This document shows positions 34,694 to 43,480 of a DNA stretch of 63,440 nucleotides, one piece after another. How positions within the stretch are numbered: position 1 is the stretch's first letter; each line of letters opens with the position of its first letter. Below the pieces are notes generated by a model that made no database searches, had not been told where the DNA came from, and was given only the letters and a program-made list of their open reading frames with translations. Source of the stretch: Methanoperedens sp049303315 (GTDB taxonomy: Archaea > Halobacteriota > Methanosarcinia > Methanosarcinales > Methanoperedenaceae); the NCBI GenBank assembly GCA_049303315.1, contig JBAQMZ010000052.1, positions 1 to 63,440 of the forward strand. Reading direction: 5' to 3'. The position numbers were made by a program, and so were the translations under genes.

Positions 34694-35275
34694 ATGTCTA
34701 AAACATCTATATTTATAGATTGGTCAAATATTTTTGTTTATGCAAAGAACTTGGGGATTAAAATAGACCCATTGAGGCTGTGTGACCTGGTATCTAATAA
34801 CGAACCTGTAATCCAGAGACATTATTTTTCTGCGCAAGACCCGGATAATGTAGGACAACAGCGTTTTCATGAGGGATTAAAACAACGTGGTTTTCTTGTG
34901 CACACTCATGAATTAGTAGAAAGGCCAGGAAAAATATTCTGCCCTAACTGTCGTATCGAAGTCAATTATACGTGCACAAAATGCGGTACACCTATAACCT
35001 TACCGCCGCATAAGTCAAAGAGAATTGATATTTTGATAGCGCTTAAGTTACTTCAGACCTCCCATTTATATGAAGAAGCGATATTAATAAGCGGAGACCA
35101 AGACTTCATTCCCATAATTGACCATCTTCGCCAGGAAGAAGGCAAGAAAGTTATAATCGCATCTTTCAGAGAACCATTATCATATGAATATCGCGCATCA
35201 TGCGATGAGTTAATAATTTTGGATGACCACATTGAAGAGATAAAACAGATTGTTGAACCACGTGGAGGGCTATAA
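34694..35275 (+). CDS. NYN-domain ribonuclease-like protein with inserted zinc ribbon
   Basis: The 193-aa product has the NYN/LabA (PIN-like) acidic residues: Asp9 and Asn12 in FIDWSN, Asp112 (RIDILIALKLL) and Asp135/Asp137 in ISGDQDFIPII. Between strands a zinc ribbon is inserted (Cys83, Cys86, Cys94, Cys97: CPNC ... CTKC). NYN proteins are metal-dependent RNA-cleaving enzymes. The ribbon may give RNA or partner specificity. It is isolated from neighbours on the same strand, and the DNA is AT-rich. Confidence 0.8.
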   Translation: MSKTSIFIDWSNIFVYAKNLGIKIDPLRLCDLVSNNEPVIQRHYFSAQDPDNVGQQRFHEGLKQRGFLVHTHELVERPGKIFCPNCRIEVNYTCTKCGTPITLPPHKSKRIDILIALKLLQTSHLYEEAILISGDQDFIPIIDHLRQEEGKKVIIASFREPLSYEYRASCDELIILDDHIEEIKQIVEPRGGL

Positions 35276-35324
35276 ACCTAATGAACTGACGTTCCACCAC
35301 GTGGCAATTTATGTTACTTTACTA

Positions 35325-35525
35325 TTAGAAGGTTGCCAGATATATAATTTTCGCTTCAAACATTGATAAACGGGATAATATATATAACCCAAAACTTATT
35401 TTATGGAACAAATGTTTGTTAATATCTATCATACTGATAACCGCGCTTGCTATCAGCACTCCTGTCAAAACAGAATACTGCACCTGGTTTATTAAACCCG
35501 ACTGCATCCCATAAAATAAAATCAT
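35325..35525 (-). CDS. 66-aa hypothetical membrane-like protein
   Basis: A short frame with a hydrophobic middle (VLTGVLIASAVISMI) and an end of mixed residues. There is no strong ribosome binding site and no family. It fills an otherwise empty interval. It may be real or chance. Confidence 0.3.
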   Translation of the reverse strand: MILFYGMQSGLINQVQYSVLTGVLIASAVISMIDINKHLFHKISFGLYILSRLSMFEAKIIYLATF

Positions 35526-35564
35526 CCCGCTAACTATTTATTTTGCCGTTGCGATTAATCATCC

Positions 35565-36371
35565 ATGCAAAAGCTTTCAAAAGAAAAGTTCGAGGAAGAA
35601 TACACGCTGTGGATAAAATCCGCAGCGAAAGATGTAGCTTTTGCATTAAACCAGTTAAAGCCCGAAGAAGTGAAAAGCATAATCACACGCAGCGAGCAGT
35701 ATCTGGAAAAACCCGAATCTGTTTTCGGGATTGAAGGTCTTGATGCAGTCAGGAAGCTTGCGCCCCCGAATATCCTGCTTCTTTCAACCGGGGCGGTTGT
35801 GTTCTCGCAAAGCATCTTTGCGTCCATGCCTGGCGTTTTTGATTATGCGCTGGCTATGAACAGGCGCTATTACCTCGGTTCATGGTATTCGATAATAACT
35901 TTCAACACCACGTATTTAAAAGAAGCAAGCGAAGCCATGATAAAATACGCGCTGTTTCATGAATTGCTTCAAAAAGAGATATACGAAGAAAATATGAGAA
36001 GCGGCATACGGAAATTCTCTCCGGAGGAAAAAAGGAAAATAAGCAAAGATACGCTTCATAAGGCGATTGAAAGGTCGGGTATAACCCCGGATGAGCTTGC
36101 CCTGGAAAATGAACTCATGCTTGAGATATCCTGGCATTCGCCGCTTATACCGAAACCCTTTGCCGAGACTGCGCTTTACTGGTATATGGAAAGAAACATA
36201 GAAAACTTCAGGCAATATGCCGAGGCAAGCAAGACCGACAGGGAAGATACCGTCGGGAAAAAATTAAATTCAGATTTCAAGGGCTGGCTTGATTTTTCAA
36301 CCAATACATACAAAATGTTCCTCGCCGGCCTCAAAAAAGAATTGAACTACATGGATTATGGATACGCATGA
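35565..36371 (+). CDS. Conserved hypothetical protein
   Basis: The 268-aa, mostly helical soluble protein is not recognised. Landmarks are SIITRSEQYLEKPE, a hydrophobic segment PPNILLLSTGAVVFSQSIF, YALFHELLQKEIYEE (an HE pair but no HExxH), and SWHSPLIPKPFAETALYW. It overlaps the phosphoesterase gene by 4 bases, so the two form an operon. Confidence 0.65.
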   Translation: MQKLSKEKFEEEYTLWIKSAAKDVAFALNQLKPEEVKSIITRSEQYLEKPESVFGIEGLDAVRKLAPPNILLLSTGAVVFSQSIFASMPGVFDYALAMNRRYYLGSWYSIITFNTTYLKEASEAMIKYALFHELLQKEIYEENMRSGIRKFSPEEKRKISKDTLHKAIERSGITPDELALENELMLEISWHSPLIPKPFAETALYWYMERNIENFRQYAEASKTDREDTVGKKLNSDFKGWLDFSTNTYKMFLAGLKKELNYMDYGYA

Positions 36372-36910
36372 AGATTATTGCCATTTCGGATACGCATATC
36401 AAACAGGGTTCTATCATAGAGCAGATACAGCCAGAACTTGTCAGGTTAATCAAGGATGCCGATATTGTTATCCATGCAGGTGATTTTGTTACGAAACAGG
36501 CATATGATGAACTTTCAGGTATATGCAGGCTTGAGGCTGTTTTTGGGAATATGGATGAGCCGGCATTGAAGCGCTTGCTGCCCTGGCGAAAAGTCATAGA
36601 GCTCGAAGGTCTCAGGCTTGGAATAATCCATGAGGCTGCGCTGTCCATCCAGGATACCCAGGGCGCATGGTATATGGCAAAAGAGATGGAAGTCGATGTC
36701 CTTATTTTCGGTCATATCCATAGGCCTTTAATAGAAAAATCCGATGTGCTTCTTGCCTGCCCTGGCAGCCCCACAGCACCAAGATTATCAGAGCCGTCCG
36801 CAATCGAGTTTAATATTGAAGACGGCAGCATCTCAGGAAAGGTTCTGGCACTGGAAGGAACAAGATGCGGGGCGCTTGAGAGCGCAAATGAATTTGGCAA
36901 ATCCGATTGA
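36368..36910 (+). CDS. YfcE-type calcineurin-like phosphoesterase
   Basis: The 180-aa protein has the metallophosphoesterase motifs in order: ISDTH (6-10), HAGDFV (36-41), FGNMDEP (59-65) and GHIHRP (115-120). The usual GNxD/H motif is present as GNMD. The family hydrolyses phosphodiesters with two metals (YfcE, MJ0936). It overlaps the upstream gene by ATGA. A second phosphoesterase of the same family is at 59690. Confidence 0.88.
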   Translation: MKIIAISDTHIKQGSIIEQIQPELVRLIKDADIVIHAGDFVTKQAYDELSGICRLEAVFGNMDEPALKRLLPWRKVIELEGLRLGIIHEAALSIQDTQGAWYMAKEMEVDVLIFGHIHRPLIEKSDVLLACPGSPTAPRLSEPSAIEFNIEDGSISGKVLALEGTRCGALESANEFGKSD

Positions 36911-36926
36911 AATACATGAAAAAGGG

Positions 36927-36998
36927 ATGAATAAAAATTCATTCATGAGAAGATTTATGATAAACCCTACTAAATGGATGGCAAAGAGAAATGACTGA
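36927..36998 (+). CDS. 23-aa mini-ORF coupled to the repeat protein
   Basis: ATG at 36927 lies in AAAAGGGATG, and the frame (MNKNSFMRRFMINPTKWMAK, then RND) ends inside the start of the next gene (ATGACTGA). The overlap suggests translational coupling or a leader peptide. Evidence is slight. Confidence 0.3.
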   Translation: MNKNSFMRRFMINPTKWMAKRND

Positions 36999-38022
36999 AG
37001 AAAAGATTCTTTCATACATTAAAAAATGCCTTGATGCCGGGCGGATGTCTGAAGCCATCGAAACCTCCGAAATCGCCAAAGTGGAGCTTTCAAAAGAGGA
37101 ACTCAAAAATTACATTTACAAATATCTTGAAAACGGGTGGGTTTCCAAAGCTATCGAAGGTTCAAAAGCCGCCGGTATCGAACTTCCAAAAGAAGTGCTT
37201 ATTAATTACATCAATAAATATCTTGACGACGGGCGGATATATTCTGCAAATGAGGCTTCCAGGATTATTGGCATTCCGCTTCCAAGGGAGAAAATCATCA
37301 TAATCGCAAGGCAGTGCTTTTTAAAAGGGAAACTCAACCCTGGTCTTGAAGCCTACAGGCTCATTAAAGAGAATCCGCCGGTGGAAGAACTTATCGCCTG
37401 CGGCAGCGTGTGTTTTAAAGAGGGGCAGTTCTATCCGGGTCTTGAAGCTTACAAATTGGCAAATAAAAAGCCGCCTGAGGAAGAACTCATCGTCTGCGGC
37501 AATAAATGTTTCAATATGGGGCAGACCACTCCAGGATTGGAAGCTTACGAATTAGCTAATAAAACCCCGGCTAAAGAGATGCTTCGTGTATGCGGCGAGA
37601 TATGCCTTCTTGAAAAACGCCATGATGAAGCAAGAAAAGCGCTTGTCGCATCGCAGAAAATAGATGAGATCAAAGAGGAAAAACCAATCGAGATAAAGGA
37701 AATATCTCTCAATGAGTTTTGCGGTTTAAAGGAAATGGAGGAATCGTTGAAAAGTTTTGGACCTGGAGAATGCCTGGATTGCGAAAATGATGAGGAATTC
37801 AAAGAAAGGTTCTTCTTAATATCAAGATGCCCTGCAACCGGAAAAGAAGAAGAATGGCTTGATAAAACGATGAAAGAGAAATACGGGGTGGAGCACTATG
37901 CAGTGGGGATATTCAGGGATAATAAAGGACTGATTGGCTCGGCGGTCTGCGTAAGATGCGGTTCCCGGAACGTGTCCTTTGAGTCCGGGGAGACCCGGGC
38001 GTATATTGAAATTAAAAGATGA
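36991..38022 (+). CDS. Helical repeat protein with C-terminal zinc-like domain
   Basis: The 343-aa product is made of short helical repeats. Three N-terminal units have 'INYI-KYL-DGR/GWVSKAIE-SKAAGIELPKE' character. Three further units have 'PGLEAYKLANK-PP-EELIVCGN-CF' (about 108-205). The C-terminal 120 residues hold cysteines in ECLDCE, SRCPATGKEEE and CVRCGSRN, a possible metal site. It may be a TPR-like scaffold. Function unknown. Confidence 0.65.
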   Translation: MTEEKILSYIKKCLDAGRMSEAIETSEIAKVELSKEELKNYIYKYLENGWVSKAIEGSKAAGIELPKEVLINYINKYLDDGRIYSANEASRIIGIPLPREKIIIIARQCFLKGKLNPGLEAYRLIKENPPVEELIACGSVCFKEGQFYPGLEAYKLANKKPPEEELIVCGNKCFNMGQTTPGLEAYELANKTPAKEMLRVCGEICLLEKRHDEARKALVASQKIDEIKEEKPIEIKEISLNEFCGLKEMEESLKSFGPGECLDCENDEEFKERFFLISRCPATGKEEEWLDKTMKEKYGVEHYAVGIFRDNKGLIGSAVCVRCGSRNVSFESGETRAYIEIKR

Positions 38023-38121
38023 ATTCAATTGAAGGACGATAAGTATCATCAACTTTTTTGAGCTATCTTGATGCCAAAAGCCTTACAAAAGTTTAATAAG
38101 AATGCCAACATAAAATAAATC

Positions 38122-38397
38122 ATGGATGTTGCTATTTCTGAAGATGCAGGACCAGTAATAAAGGATTCAGTCCACAGGGAAATTATACTCTTAGAATCAA
38201 AAATCCATTTGGTTAAAAGTGAAATAAAACAATTCGAAGAAAAATATAATTTATCATCTTCCGAATTCCAGAAAAAATTCGAGAAGGGCAGCCTTGGTGA
38301 TTCGCAGGATTATTTTGAGTGGTGGGGGCTAATAAAGGGTCTTAAGGCACTGGAAGAAAATCTGGACAAGGCAAAAGCGGTGATTACTTATTGGTAG
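38122..38397 (+). CDS. Putative antitoxin of a TumE-type pair (pair A)
   Basis: The 91-aa, highly charged helical product has the segment EIKQFEEKYNLSSSEFQKKF followed by GDSQDYFEWWGLIKGL. Its counterpart at 43481 has a matching segment (KKYNTDFEDFQSKL ... WDDYIEWKAYFTAY). It overlaps the toxin-like gene by 7 bases (its TAG lies inside the start region of the next gene), as in pair B. Role inferred from context. Confidence 0.6.
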   Translation: MDVAISEDAGPVIKDSVHREIILLESKIHLVKSEIKQFEEKYNLSSSEFQKKFEKGSLGDSQDYFEWWGLIKGLKALEENLDKAKAVITYW

Positions 38398-38771
38398 TCG
38401 CTGATTATTTTAAAACGATAGAGCAATTACTCGCCAATTCCAAACTTATTGTGGATAAAACGGTTGATTTCAAAGAGTTCAGCAGTGATGAAGGAATGGT
38501 AAGAGGGCGGTTGTTATTTTTAAGCGGGTATGTACTAACTTTTATGGAGTATATCCAGATGGGAAAGGAGCGGCCCAAATATAGATTTAATCTCTCGGAT
38601 AGCAAAGGAGAGGTGATTTTCAGATATGATAATGCCGTCCATCATAAAGAAATTATTACTTTCCCGCATCATAAACATGTAAGGACTGAAGTCAGGCCTT
38701 CTAAAGAAGTGGGGCTCGCCGAGGTAGTGGCTGAAATTGAGAATATGATATTGAATGAATTTAGCAGTTAA
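38391..38771 (+). CDS. TumE-like (DUF6516) toxin-type protein (pair A)
   Basis: The 126-aa product shows the DUF6516/TumE pattern: RFNLSDSKGEVIFRYDNAVHHKEIITFPHHKH, here split over residues 65-96, with the conserved R-x-D-N-A-x-H-H and the later F-P-H-H. Start is a TTG inside the end of the antitoxin gene. NCBI family naming links these proteins to toxin-antitoxin systems; the activity is not known to me. It is convergent with the DHS gene, 24 bases between stops. Confidence 0.65.
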   Translation: MVVADYFKTIEQLLANSKLIVDKTVDFKEFSSDEGMVRGRLLFLSGYVLTFMEYIQMGKERPKYRFNLSDSKGEVIFRYDNAVHHKEIITFPHHKHVRTEVRPSKEVGLAEVVAEIENMILNEFSS

Positions 38772-38795
38772 TTCGTGACACTGAAGTTGCAGAAT

Positions 38796-39968
38796 TTATT
38801 TTCCAACATTCTTCTTCGCCGCTTCTATCAATTCCTGCGTTATCCCAGGCAGCTTGCCGCCCAGCTTCCTGGGCTTCCTCGGCTTGCAGTTCTCAAGCGC
38901 ATACGCAAAAATTATCGGGACGCCGACCGTCGCATCAATATACGGGATTACATTTCCTTCCCCGGCTTTCGGTATCTTTCCCCACGACTTGCCTTCGTTA
39001 ATCGTAGCGCCTGAAAGTCCTCCCACATCAGGGCGGTCAACAGTCACCTGCACTACATAGTTCTCACCCGGGCACTCCATCCCTATAATCTGTGAAATCA
39101 TTGGACCTGTTTGCTGGAGGAAATTCTTGGGCACGCCGCCTCCCACTTCAAGCACGCCGCGGGGAATATCGTTCCGCATGCTATCGTGAACGATGGCAGC
39201 GCTCTCAAGTACGTCCATCGTGGGGCTCGGGTCTATGAAAGTTTTCGGGTCAAGTTGCCCTGACGTTGAACCTGCATTTGCCATGATTGGAAGGTAACTT
39301 GTTCCCATCCCGACCGATGAGTCAGCAAAACTGGGAACAAAGACAGGTACATCATGTTTTGAAGCTGAAGCGATGAATGAGCGTTCAGGAGCCTTTGAAG
39401 TCTCAAGCACCCCCTCGCCAAGAATTTTATAATAATATGCGGTTGAGTATTTTTCAGGGAACTTATTCCTTTTTACCGCTTCCATGGTAAGCGCCCGGAT
39501 GATTTTATCCTGTGCTATTAGCGTGCGCTTCATATCGATATACACATCATAGATGCGCACCACGTCATTCTCCGCCAGTTCATTGTCGTCCGCTGTATAA
39601 TCCCCCTGGTGAACGGGTAGTTTGTATGCAAAATGAAGGTCATGATATGTGTTTGCGCCTGTTGTAACAATCCAGTCGATAAAGCCTTTCTCTATCATTT
39701 TGATAATGCCGCCGCCCATTCCCACGGGAGTCATGGCTCCTGCGAGTGTCAGGCATACTGTTGAGTTATCGTCTATCATGGTCTTGAAAAGATGACATGC
39801 TTCAGCCAGCCGTTTTGCATTATACCCCATGCCATCAAAGACCTCATCAACTAATTGAGTAATCGTCATGCTGTCAGAAAGAGGGATGGGAGATATTGGT
39901 TTACCCTCCCAGTAATTATGTTTCATGTTGTGCATTTGATTCCTTCCAGGATACCTGATAACTCTCAT
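38796..39968 (-). CDS. Deoxyhypusine synthase family protein
   Basis: DHS transfers aminobutyl from spermidine to a lysine of aIF5A with NAD. The 390-aa protein has LTLAGAMTPVGMGGGII, VTTGANTYHDLHF, FVPSFADSSVGMGT, LEVGGGVPKNFL and, near the end, NEGKSWGKI with the conserved catalytic-type Lys in WGKI. It is longer than typical archaeal DHS (about 310-330), and some residues around the NAD loop differ, so a related polyamine-transferring enzyme is possible. An alternative ATG at 39935 follows GGAAGG. It is divergent from AOR. Confidence 0.82.
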   Translation of the reverse strand: MRVIRYPGRNQMHNMKHNYWEGKPISPIPLSDSMTITQLVDEVFDGMGYNAKRLAEACHLFKTMIDDNSTVCLTLAGAMTPVGMGGGIIKMIEKGFIDWIVTTGANTYHDLHFAYKLPVHQGDYTADDNELAENDVVRIYDVYIDMKRTLIAQDKIIRALTMEAVKRNKFPEKYSTAYYYKILGEGVLETSKAPERSFIASASKHDVPVFVPSFADSSVGMGTSYLPIMANAGSTSGQLDPKTFIDPSPTMDVLESAAIVHDSMRNDIPRGVLEVGGGVPKNFLQQTGPMISQIIGMECPGENYVVQVTVDRPDVGGLSGATINEGKSWGKIPKAGEGNVIPYIDATVGVPIIFAYALENCKPRKPRKLGGKLPGITQELIEAAKKNVGK

Positions 39969-40061
39969 TTCAAATATTCAGCGGGATATTTAAGAATTGC
40001 TAAATGTGATAATTGAAATCCAATCCATATATTTAATACAAAAAACCTTGTTCTTAATCAT

Positions 40062-41780
40062 ATGCATGGCTGGACCGGAAAAACAGTAACAATCGATTTA
40101 ACAGGCTGCAAAATATCTGAAACGAAGAGCGATTCTGATATTCTTCGCTCCTTTATCGGAGGACGGGGAATGGGGGTAAAACTATATTACGATAATACCG
40201 ACCCGGGTATAAACCCGCTGAGCCCTGAAAATCTCCTTGTATTCGCAACGGGTCCGCTCACGGGAACTCTGGCGCCGTTATCGGGAAGGCATGTGATGGT
40301 TTCAAAATCACCACTTACGGGCACGATATTGGATTCAAGCAGCGGCGGGTTTTTCGGGAAAGAACTGAAGTTCGCAGGGATTGATGCGCTAATTATAAAA
40401 GGCGCGGCTCTTGAGCCTGTTTACATTGCCGTCGAAAATGATAATATAGAGATACAGAATGCTAAGGAACTCTGGGGAAAAAACGTAAGGGCCTGCACTG
40501 ATATGCTCTCATCACGGGGACGTGTGGCATGCATCGGGCGCGCAGGTGAGCGGCTTGTTCCGATTGCAAATGTCATGAACGATTACTTCCATGCTTGCGG
40601 GCGAGGAGGGCTCGGCGCGGTCATGGGCGCAAAGATGCTCAAAGCCGTTGTGGTAAAAGGCGATAAAAAACCCGCTATTGCAAATGAAGATGCGTTTGAA
40701 AAAGCGCGTGGAGATGCCGGCAGGCTCATGAAAGAAGGTGCTGGCTCATCAAAAGGACTTTCAACGTACGGGACTTCAGCAATGGCAAACCTCCTGAACT
40801 ATATGAAGCTCCTGCCTGCACAGAACTTCAGGAAAAGCGGGTTTGCAGGCATGGATAAAGTTTCAGGTGAATTCATTAAAGAAAATTATGACATTAAAGG
40901 CAATGCCTGCTATAACTGCACAATCGCATGCAAGCACGTCATAAAAAGCGGCGCATTTGAGGGGCATGAGGTTCCTGAATACGAGACGCTGTGGGCATAC
41001 GGGCCTGATAATAACAACATGGATTTGGATGCCATTATCAAAATCAACCGCCTCTGCAACGACTACGGCATGGATACCATATCCTCAGGCTCAACGATTG
41101 CTGCTTATGCTGAGATTATGGGCGGGGACATAAAAGAATTGTCAGGGCTTGTTAAAAAGATAGGCGAAAAAGAAGGGGTCGGGGAGGAACTCGGCAGGGG
41201 TTCAAAGGCTCTTTCAAAATCGCGCAATAAAGATGTCGGGATGCAGGTCAAGGGGCTTGAGCTTCCGGGTTATGACCCGCGGGGTGTCTTCGGGATGGCG
41301 CTTGCCTACGCCACTTCAAACCGCGGGGGATGCCACCTGCGCGCCTACATGATAGCGCCTGAGATTCTGGGAAAGCCCATAAAGGTTGAGCCAAAGACAT
41401 TTTCGGGAAAGGCAGGGCTTGTGCAGGCGTTCCAAAATGCGACGGCAGCCCTTGATTCGCTGGTGCTGTGCATTTTCTCATCGTTTTCGATATCAGAAGT
41501 GGAGTATGCGAACATGCTGAGCGCGGCAACAGGTGTGGATTATTCTACTGAGGAGTTCCGCAAATGCGGCGAGAGGATATGGAACCTTGAGCGGCTGTTT
41601 AATATCGGGGCAGGATTTTCGCGAAAGGATGATACTCTGCCTGAGAGGTTCTTTGAGAGCGGCGGGCTCGATAGAGCGGAGTTTGAGAAGGCGCTGGATG
41701 AATATTATCAACTCAGGGGATGGGATGAGAACGGGGTGCCGACGAGGGAGAAGCTGAGGGAGCTAAACTTATTAGGATAA
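40062..41780 (+). CDS. Tungsten-containing aldehyde:ferredoxin oxidoreductase
   Basis: AOR oxidises aldehydes to carboxylates with ferredoxin, using a tungstopterin and a [4Fe-4S] cluster. The 572-aa protein has the pterin-binding SKSPLTGT (81-88) and GRGGLGAVMGAK (180-191) motifs, and cluster ligands Cys283, Cys286, Cys290 (CYNCTIAC) and Cys470 (LVLC). The likely promoter is an AT box at about 40028-40038, giving a leaderless mRNA. Its last 241 bases recur, diverged, at 44262-44500, and its last 94 at 43282-43372, with accessory genes in between. Confidence 0.95.
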   Translation: MHGWTGKTVTIDLTGCKISETKSDSDILRSFIGGRGMGVKLYYDNTDPGINPLSPENLLVFATGPLTGTLAPLSGRHVMVSKSPLTGTILDSSSGGFFGKELKFAGIDALIIKGAALEPVYIAVENDNIEIQNAKELWGKNVRACTDMLSSRGRVACIGRAGERLVPIANVMNDYFHACGRGGLGAVMGAKMLKAVVVKGDKKPAIANEDAFEKARGDAGRLMKEGAGSSKGLSTYGTSAMANLLNYMKLLPAQNFRKSGFAGMDKVSGEFIKENYDIKGNACYNCTIACKHVIKSGAFEGHEVPEYETLWAYGPDNNNMDLDAIIKINRLCNDYGMDTISSGSTIAAYAEIMGGDIKELSGLVKKIGEKEGVGEELGRGSKALSKSRNKDVGMQVKGLELPGYDPRGVFGMALAYATSNRGGCHLRAYMIAPEILGKPIKVEPKTFSGKAGLVQAFQNATAALDSLVLCIFSSFSISEVEYANMLSAATGVDYSTEEFRKCGERIWNLERLFNIGAGFSRKDDTLPERFFESGGLDRAEFEKALDEYYQLRGWDENGVPTREKLRELNLLG

Positions 41781-41905
41781 CTTCACACAAAGTATTCCGA
41801 GAGCCACCTTACGCATAATGTGGTATAGACTTTGAAGTTCTGCTAAAATACTTTCGCCATGCTCTTACCATAAAGATTTTAGATATAATCGTCAAAGGAG
41901 ATATT

Positions 41906-42448
41906 ATGACAACGGATTACAATCTTGTTTTAATTGGTTTTATTCTAGGGTTCGTCAGTTCTGTGGGTTTTTATCATTATAAATCTTACATTGAATGGAA
42001 AAAAGATGAAAAACTCACGAATAAACTTTTGCTAATCGAACTTAAGCAAACAATAATATTTCTTGAAAATATCAAAAAAAGATTTACTGATCATTTTAAA
42101 ATACAAACACTCGATGAGGTTATTAAGTATATGAAAACCGATCAAGCCAAAACGACTGGTAGTCAAGTACCGCTCATCACAGAAAAAATTTCTACAAGGG
42201 TTTATGATGACAGGTATTCAAAAATACTATCTTATACAGATTATTTTTCTGAAGAAGTTATAGACAGCTTAACTGATTTCTATAATAACAGAATTTCTTA
42301 TCTAAATGATCTTAGAGACGCTATAGAACGGATAAGTTGGACAAGTGGCAACCCTGCTATCGCTGAGTTTACTTTAGCCTACTGTATTAATTTAAATAAA
42401 GCTATTGAAGAGGCAAAAGATTTGAAAAAATCACTACCCAAATTGTAA
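41906..42448 (+). CDS. Membrane-anchored hypothetical protein
   Basis: The 180-aa product has one N-terminal membrane helix (about 7-25) and a helical cytoplasmic domain with no known motif. AAAGGAG precedes the ATG. The DNA is AT-rich, unlike AOR. First gene of the cargo between the AOR gene and its first displaced 3' end. Confidence 0.55.
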   Translation: MTTDYNLVLIGFILGFVSSVGFYHYKSYIEWKKDEKLTNKLLLIELKQTIIFLENIKKRFTDHFKIQTLDEVIKYMKTDQAKTTGSQVPLITEKISTRVYDDRYSKILSYTDYFSEEVIDSLTDFYNNRISYLNDLRDAIERISWTSGNPAIAEFTLAYCINLNKAIEEAKDLKKSLPKL

Positions 42449-42495
42449 CCCAATGTCACAAGCGATATATGGGACTACGTAGAAGTACTATCTTG

Positions 42496-42504
42496 AAAGG
42501 AGGT
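42496..42504 (+). promoter_or_regulatory. Near-consensus Shine-Dalgarno of the zinc-ribbon gene
   Basis: AAAGGAGGTG ends six bases before the ATG at 42511. It decides that start over an in-frame ATG 14 codons upstream. Confidence 0.7.
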
Positions 42505-42510
42505 GTAGAA

Positions 42511-42687
42511 ATGGGCTTACTTGGAAAAATTCTAAAAACCAGCATCAAAGAGGACGAAGAAAACACATGCCCCGTTTGCGGTGGAACACTTGTATTCCAA
42601 GACTACAAAACACAGGGTATATTCAATGTCAGCAAATACGAATGCCAGTCATGTGGCAACATAGTACAAAAACGAGTGGCAGAATAA
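42511..42687 (+). CDS. 58-aa zinc-ribbon protein
   Basis: The product starts MGLLGKILKTSIKEDEE and holds one zinc ribbon, CPVCGGTL ... YECQSCGNIV. It has a near-perfect ribosome binding site. Small single-ribbon proteins of this kind have no assigned function. It is a cargo gene of the AOR 3' region. Confidence 0.6.
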   Translation: MGLLGKILKTSIKEDEENTCPVCGGTLVFQDYKTQGIFNVSKYECQSCGNIVQKRVAE

Positions 42688-42705
42688 GAAAGTGAAGGTA
42701 AAATA

Positions 42706-42836
42706 ATGGGAAGATTACGTGATGGATAACCGCTACAATAGTTCTGTTCTTCATATTCTTTGCTGGACTTGTTATGATGTATAATAGAACATACCTCAAG
42801 ATTTTTATATTTCCTTATCTTAATGTCTATATATGA
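42706..42836 (+). pseudogene. Possible frameshifted small membrane protein
   Basis: ATG at 42706 opens a frame that stops after seven codons. One base shifted, the frame continues as ITATIVLFFIFFAGLVMMYN, a membrane helix, and ends inside the start of the AbrB-like gene. A single-base loss would explain it. Chance is possible. Confidence 0.3.
42803..42812 (+). promoter_or_regulatory. TATA box of the VapB-like gene
   Basis: TTTTATATTT lies about 21-30 bases before the ATG at 42833, fitting a leaderless transcript. Confidence 0.4.
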
Positions 42837-43093
42837 GCTTTGAACTGGAAATCGTGGATGTGGATGATACTGGAAAAATAATGCTGCCTCACAAGATATG
42901 CGAAAAGATTGGGATACATCCACATGATAAATTGGTACTGGATATGAAGGATAACAAGCTCATCCTGACCAAACATGAAGGGAGCGTTTTTGACCTTCAG
43001 AAAAAAAAAGTCGTTTCTGGCACTCTTAAGAAATCCCTGCTATTTGAACGTGATATTGACAGGGCAGGCAAGAAGGATATGCCGGTGTCATAA
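42833..43093 (+). CDS. AbrB/VapB-type antitoxin
   Basis: The 86-aa product has an N-terminal swapped-hairpin AbrB fold: VDDTGKIMLPHKICEKIGIHPHDKLVLD, then NKLILTKHEG. The C-terminal tail (residues 52-86) is the usual toxin-binding, charged segment. It overlaps the PIN gene by one base (stop TAA and start ATG share an A). Antitoxin of a VapBC pair whose toxin is broken here. Confidence 0.75.
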   Translation: MSFELEIVDVDDTGKIMLPHKICEKIGIHPHDKLVLDMKDNKLILTKHEGSVFDLQKKKVVSGTLKKSLLFERDIDRAGKKDMPVS

Positions 43094-43296
43094 TGAAGTA
43101 CGCGTTTGATACGAATATTTTCCAGATATGGAGAAACTTAAACGACCCTGCCGTCAAGAAGATTGCCCAACATTCAACAATCCAGACAATAAACAGATGC
43201 TTTCTGGAAGTGGAAGAAGGAACCCCACTTATAATACCAAGGATCATCCTGACCGAACATCTTGTCTGGATAGCGAAGCATGAAGGCGCTGGATGA
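43093..43296 (+). pseudogene. Truncated VapC-like PIN toxin, cut by an AOR 3' end
   Basis: The 67-residue frame begins as a PIN domain (MKYAFDTNIF, with the first catalytic Asp6) and has LIIPRIILTEHLVWIAKHE. It then runs into DNA homologous to the end of the AOR gene (from 43282) and stops at a TGA supplied by that DNA. VapC toxins are about 125-140 residues with three or four acidic residues; the second half and its metal ligands are missing. The ribonuclease is therefore presumably inactive, although the antitoxin gene is intact. Confidence 0.75.
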
Positions 43297-43372
43297 GTAT
43301 TATAGTCTCAGGGGATGGGATGAGAACGGGGTGCCGACGGGGGAGAAACTGAAGGGGCTGGAACTTTTATAG
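43282..43372 (+). pseudogene. Displaced AOR 3' end, fragment 1
   Basis: The 91 bases match AOR positions 41687-41780. In the AOR frame they read …ALDEYYSLRGWDENGVPTGEK…LELL and end with their own stop codon (TAG). Substitutions relative to the intact gene are mostly in the last third. Homology begins sharply at GAAGGCGCTGGATGA inside the PIN gene and ends at the stop. No start codon or upstream AOR sequence. Confidence 0.85.
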
Positions 43373-43480
43373 CGCTGCCGAGATAGGCAAAAGCCGGGTT
43401 TGTAAAAAATCAAACAGTACGTTTTTAAACCTTGAAAACCAATATCTCTTCTGGATGCTTTTAATAGTCGGTGATTATTT

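Noticed and set aside
36744..36998. 84-codon plus-strand frame inside the phosphoesterase gene
   Set aside because: It is out of frame with a clear phosphoesterase; only its last 23 codons, after an ATG with a binding site, were kept as a possible mini-gene.
38650..39100. A displaced DHS 3' end near toxin-antitoxin pair A
   Set aside because: I compared the DHS end with the pair A interval and saw no second copy, so the 3'-duplication pattern is not claimed there.
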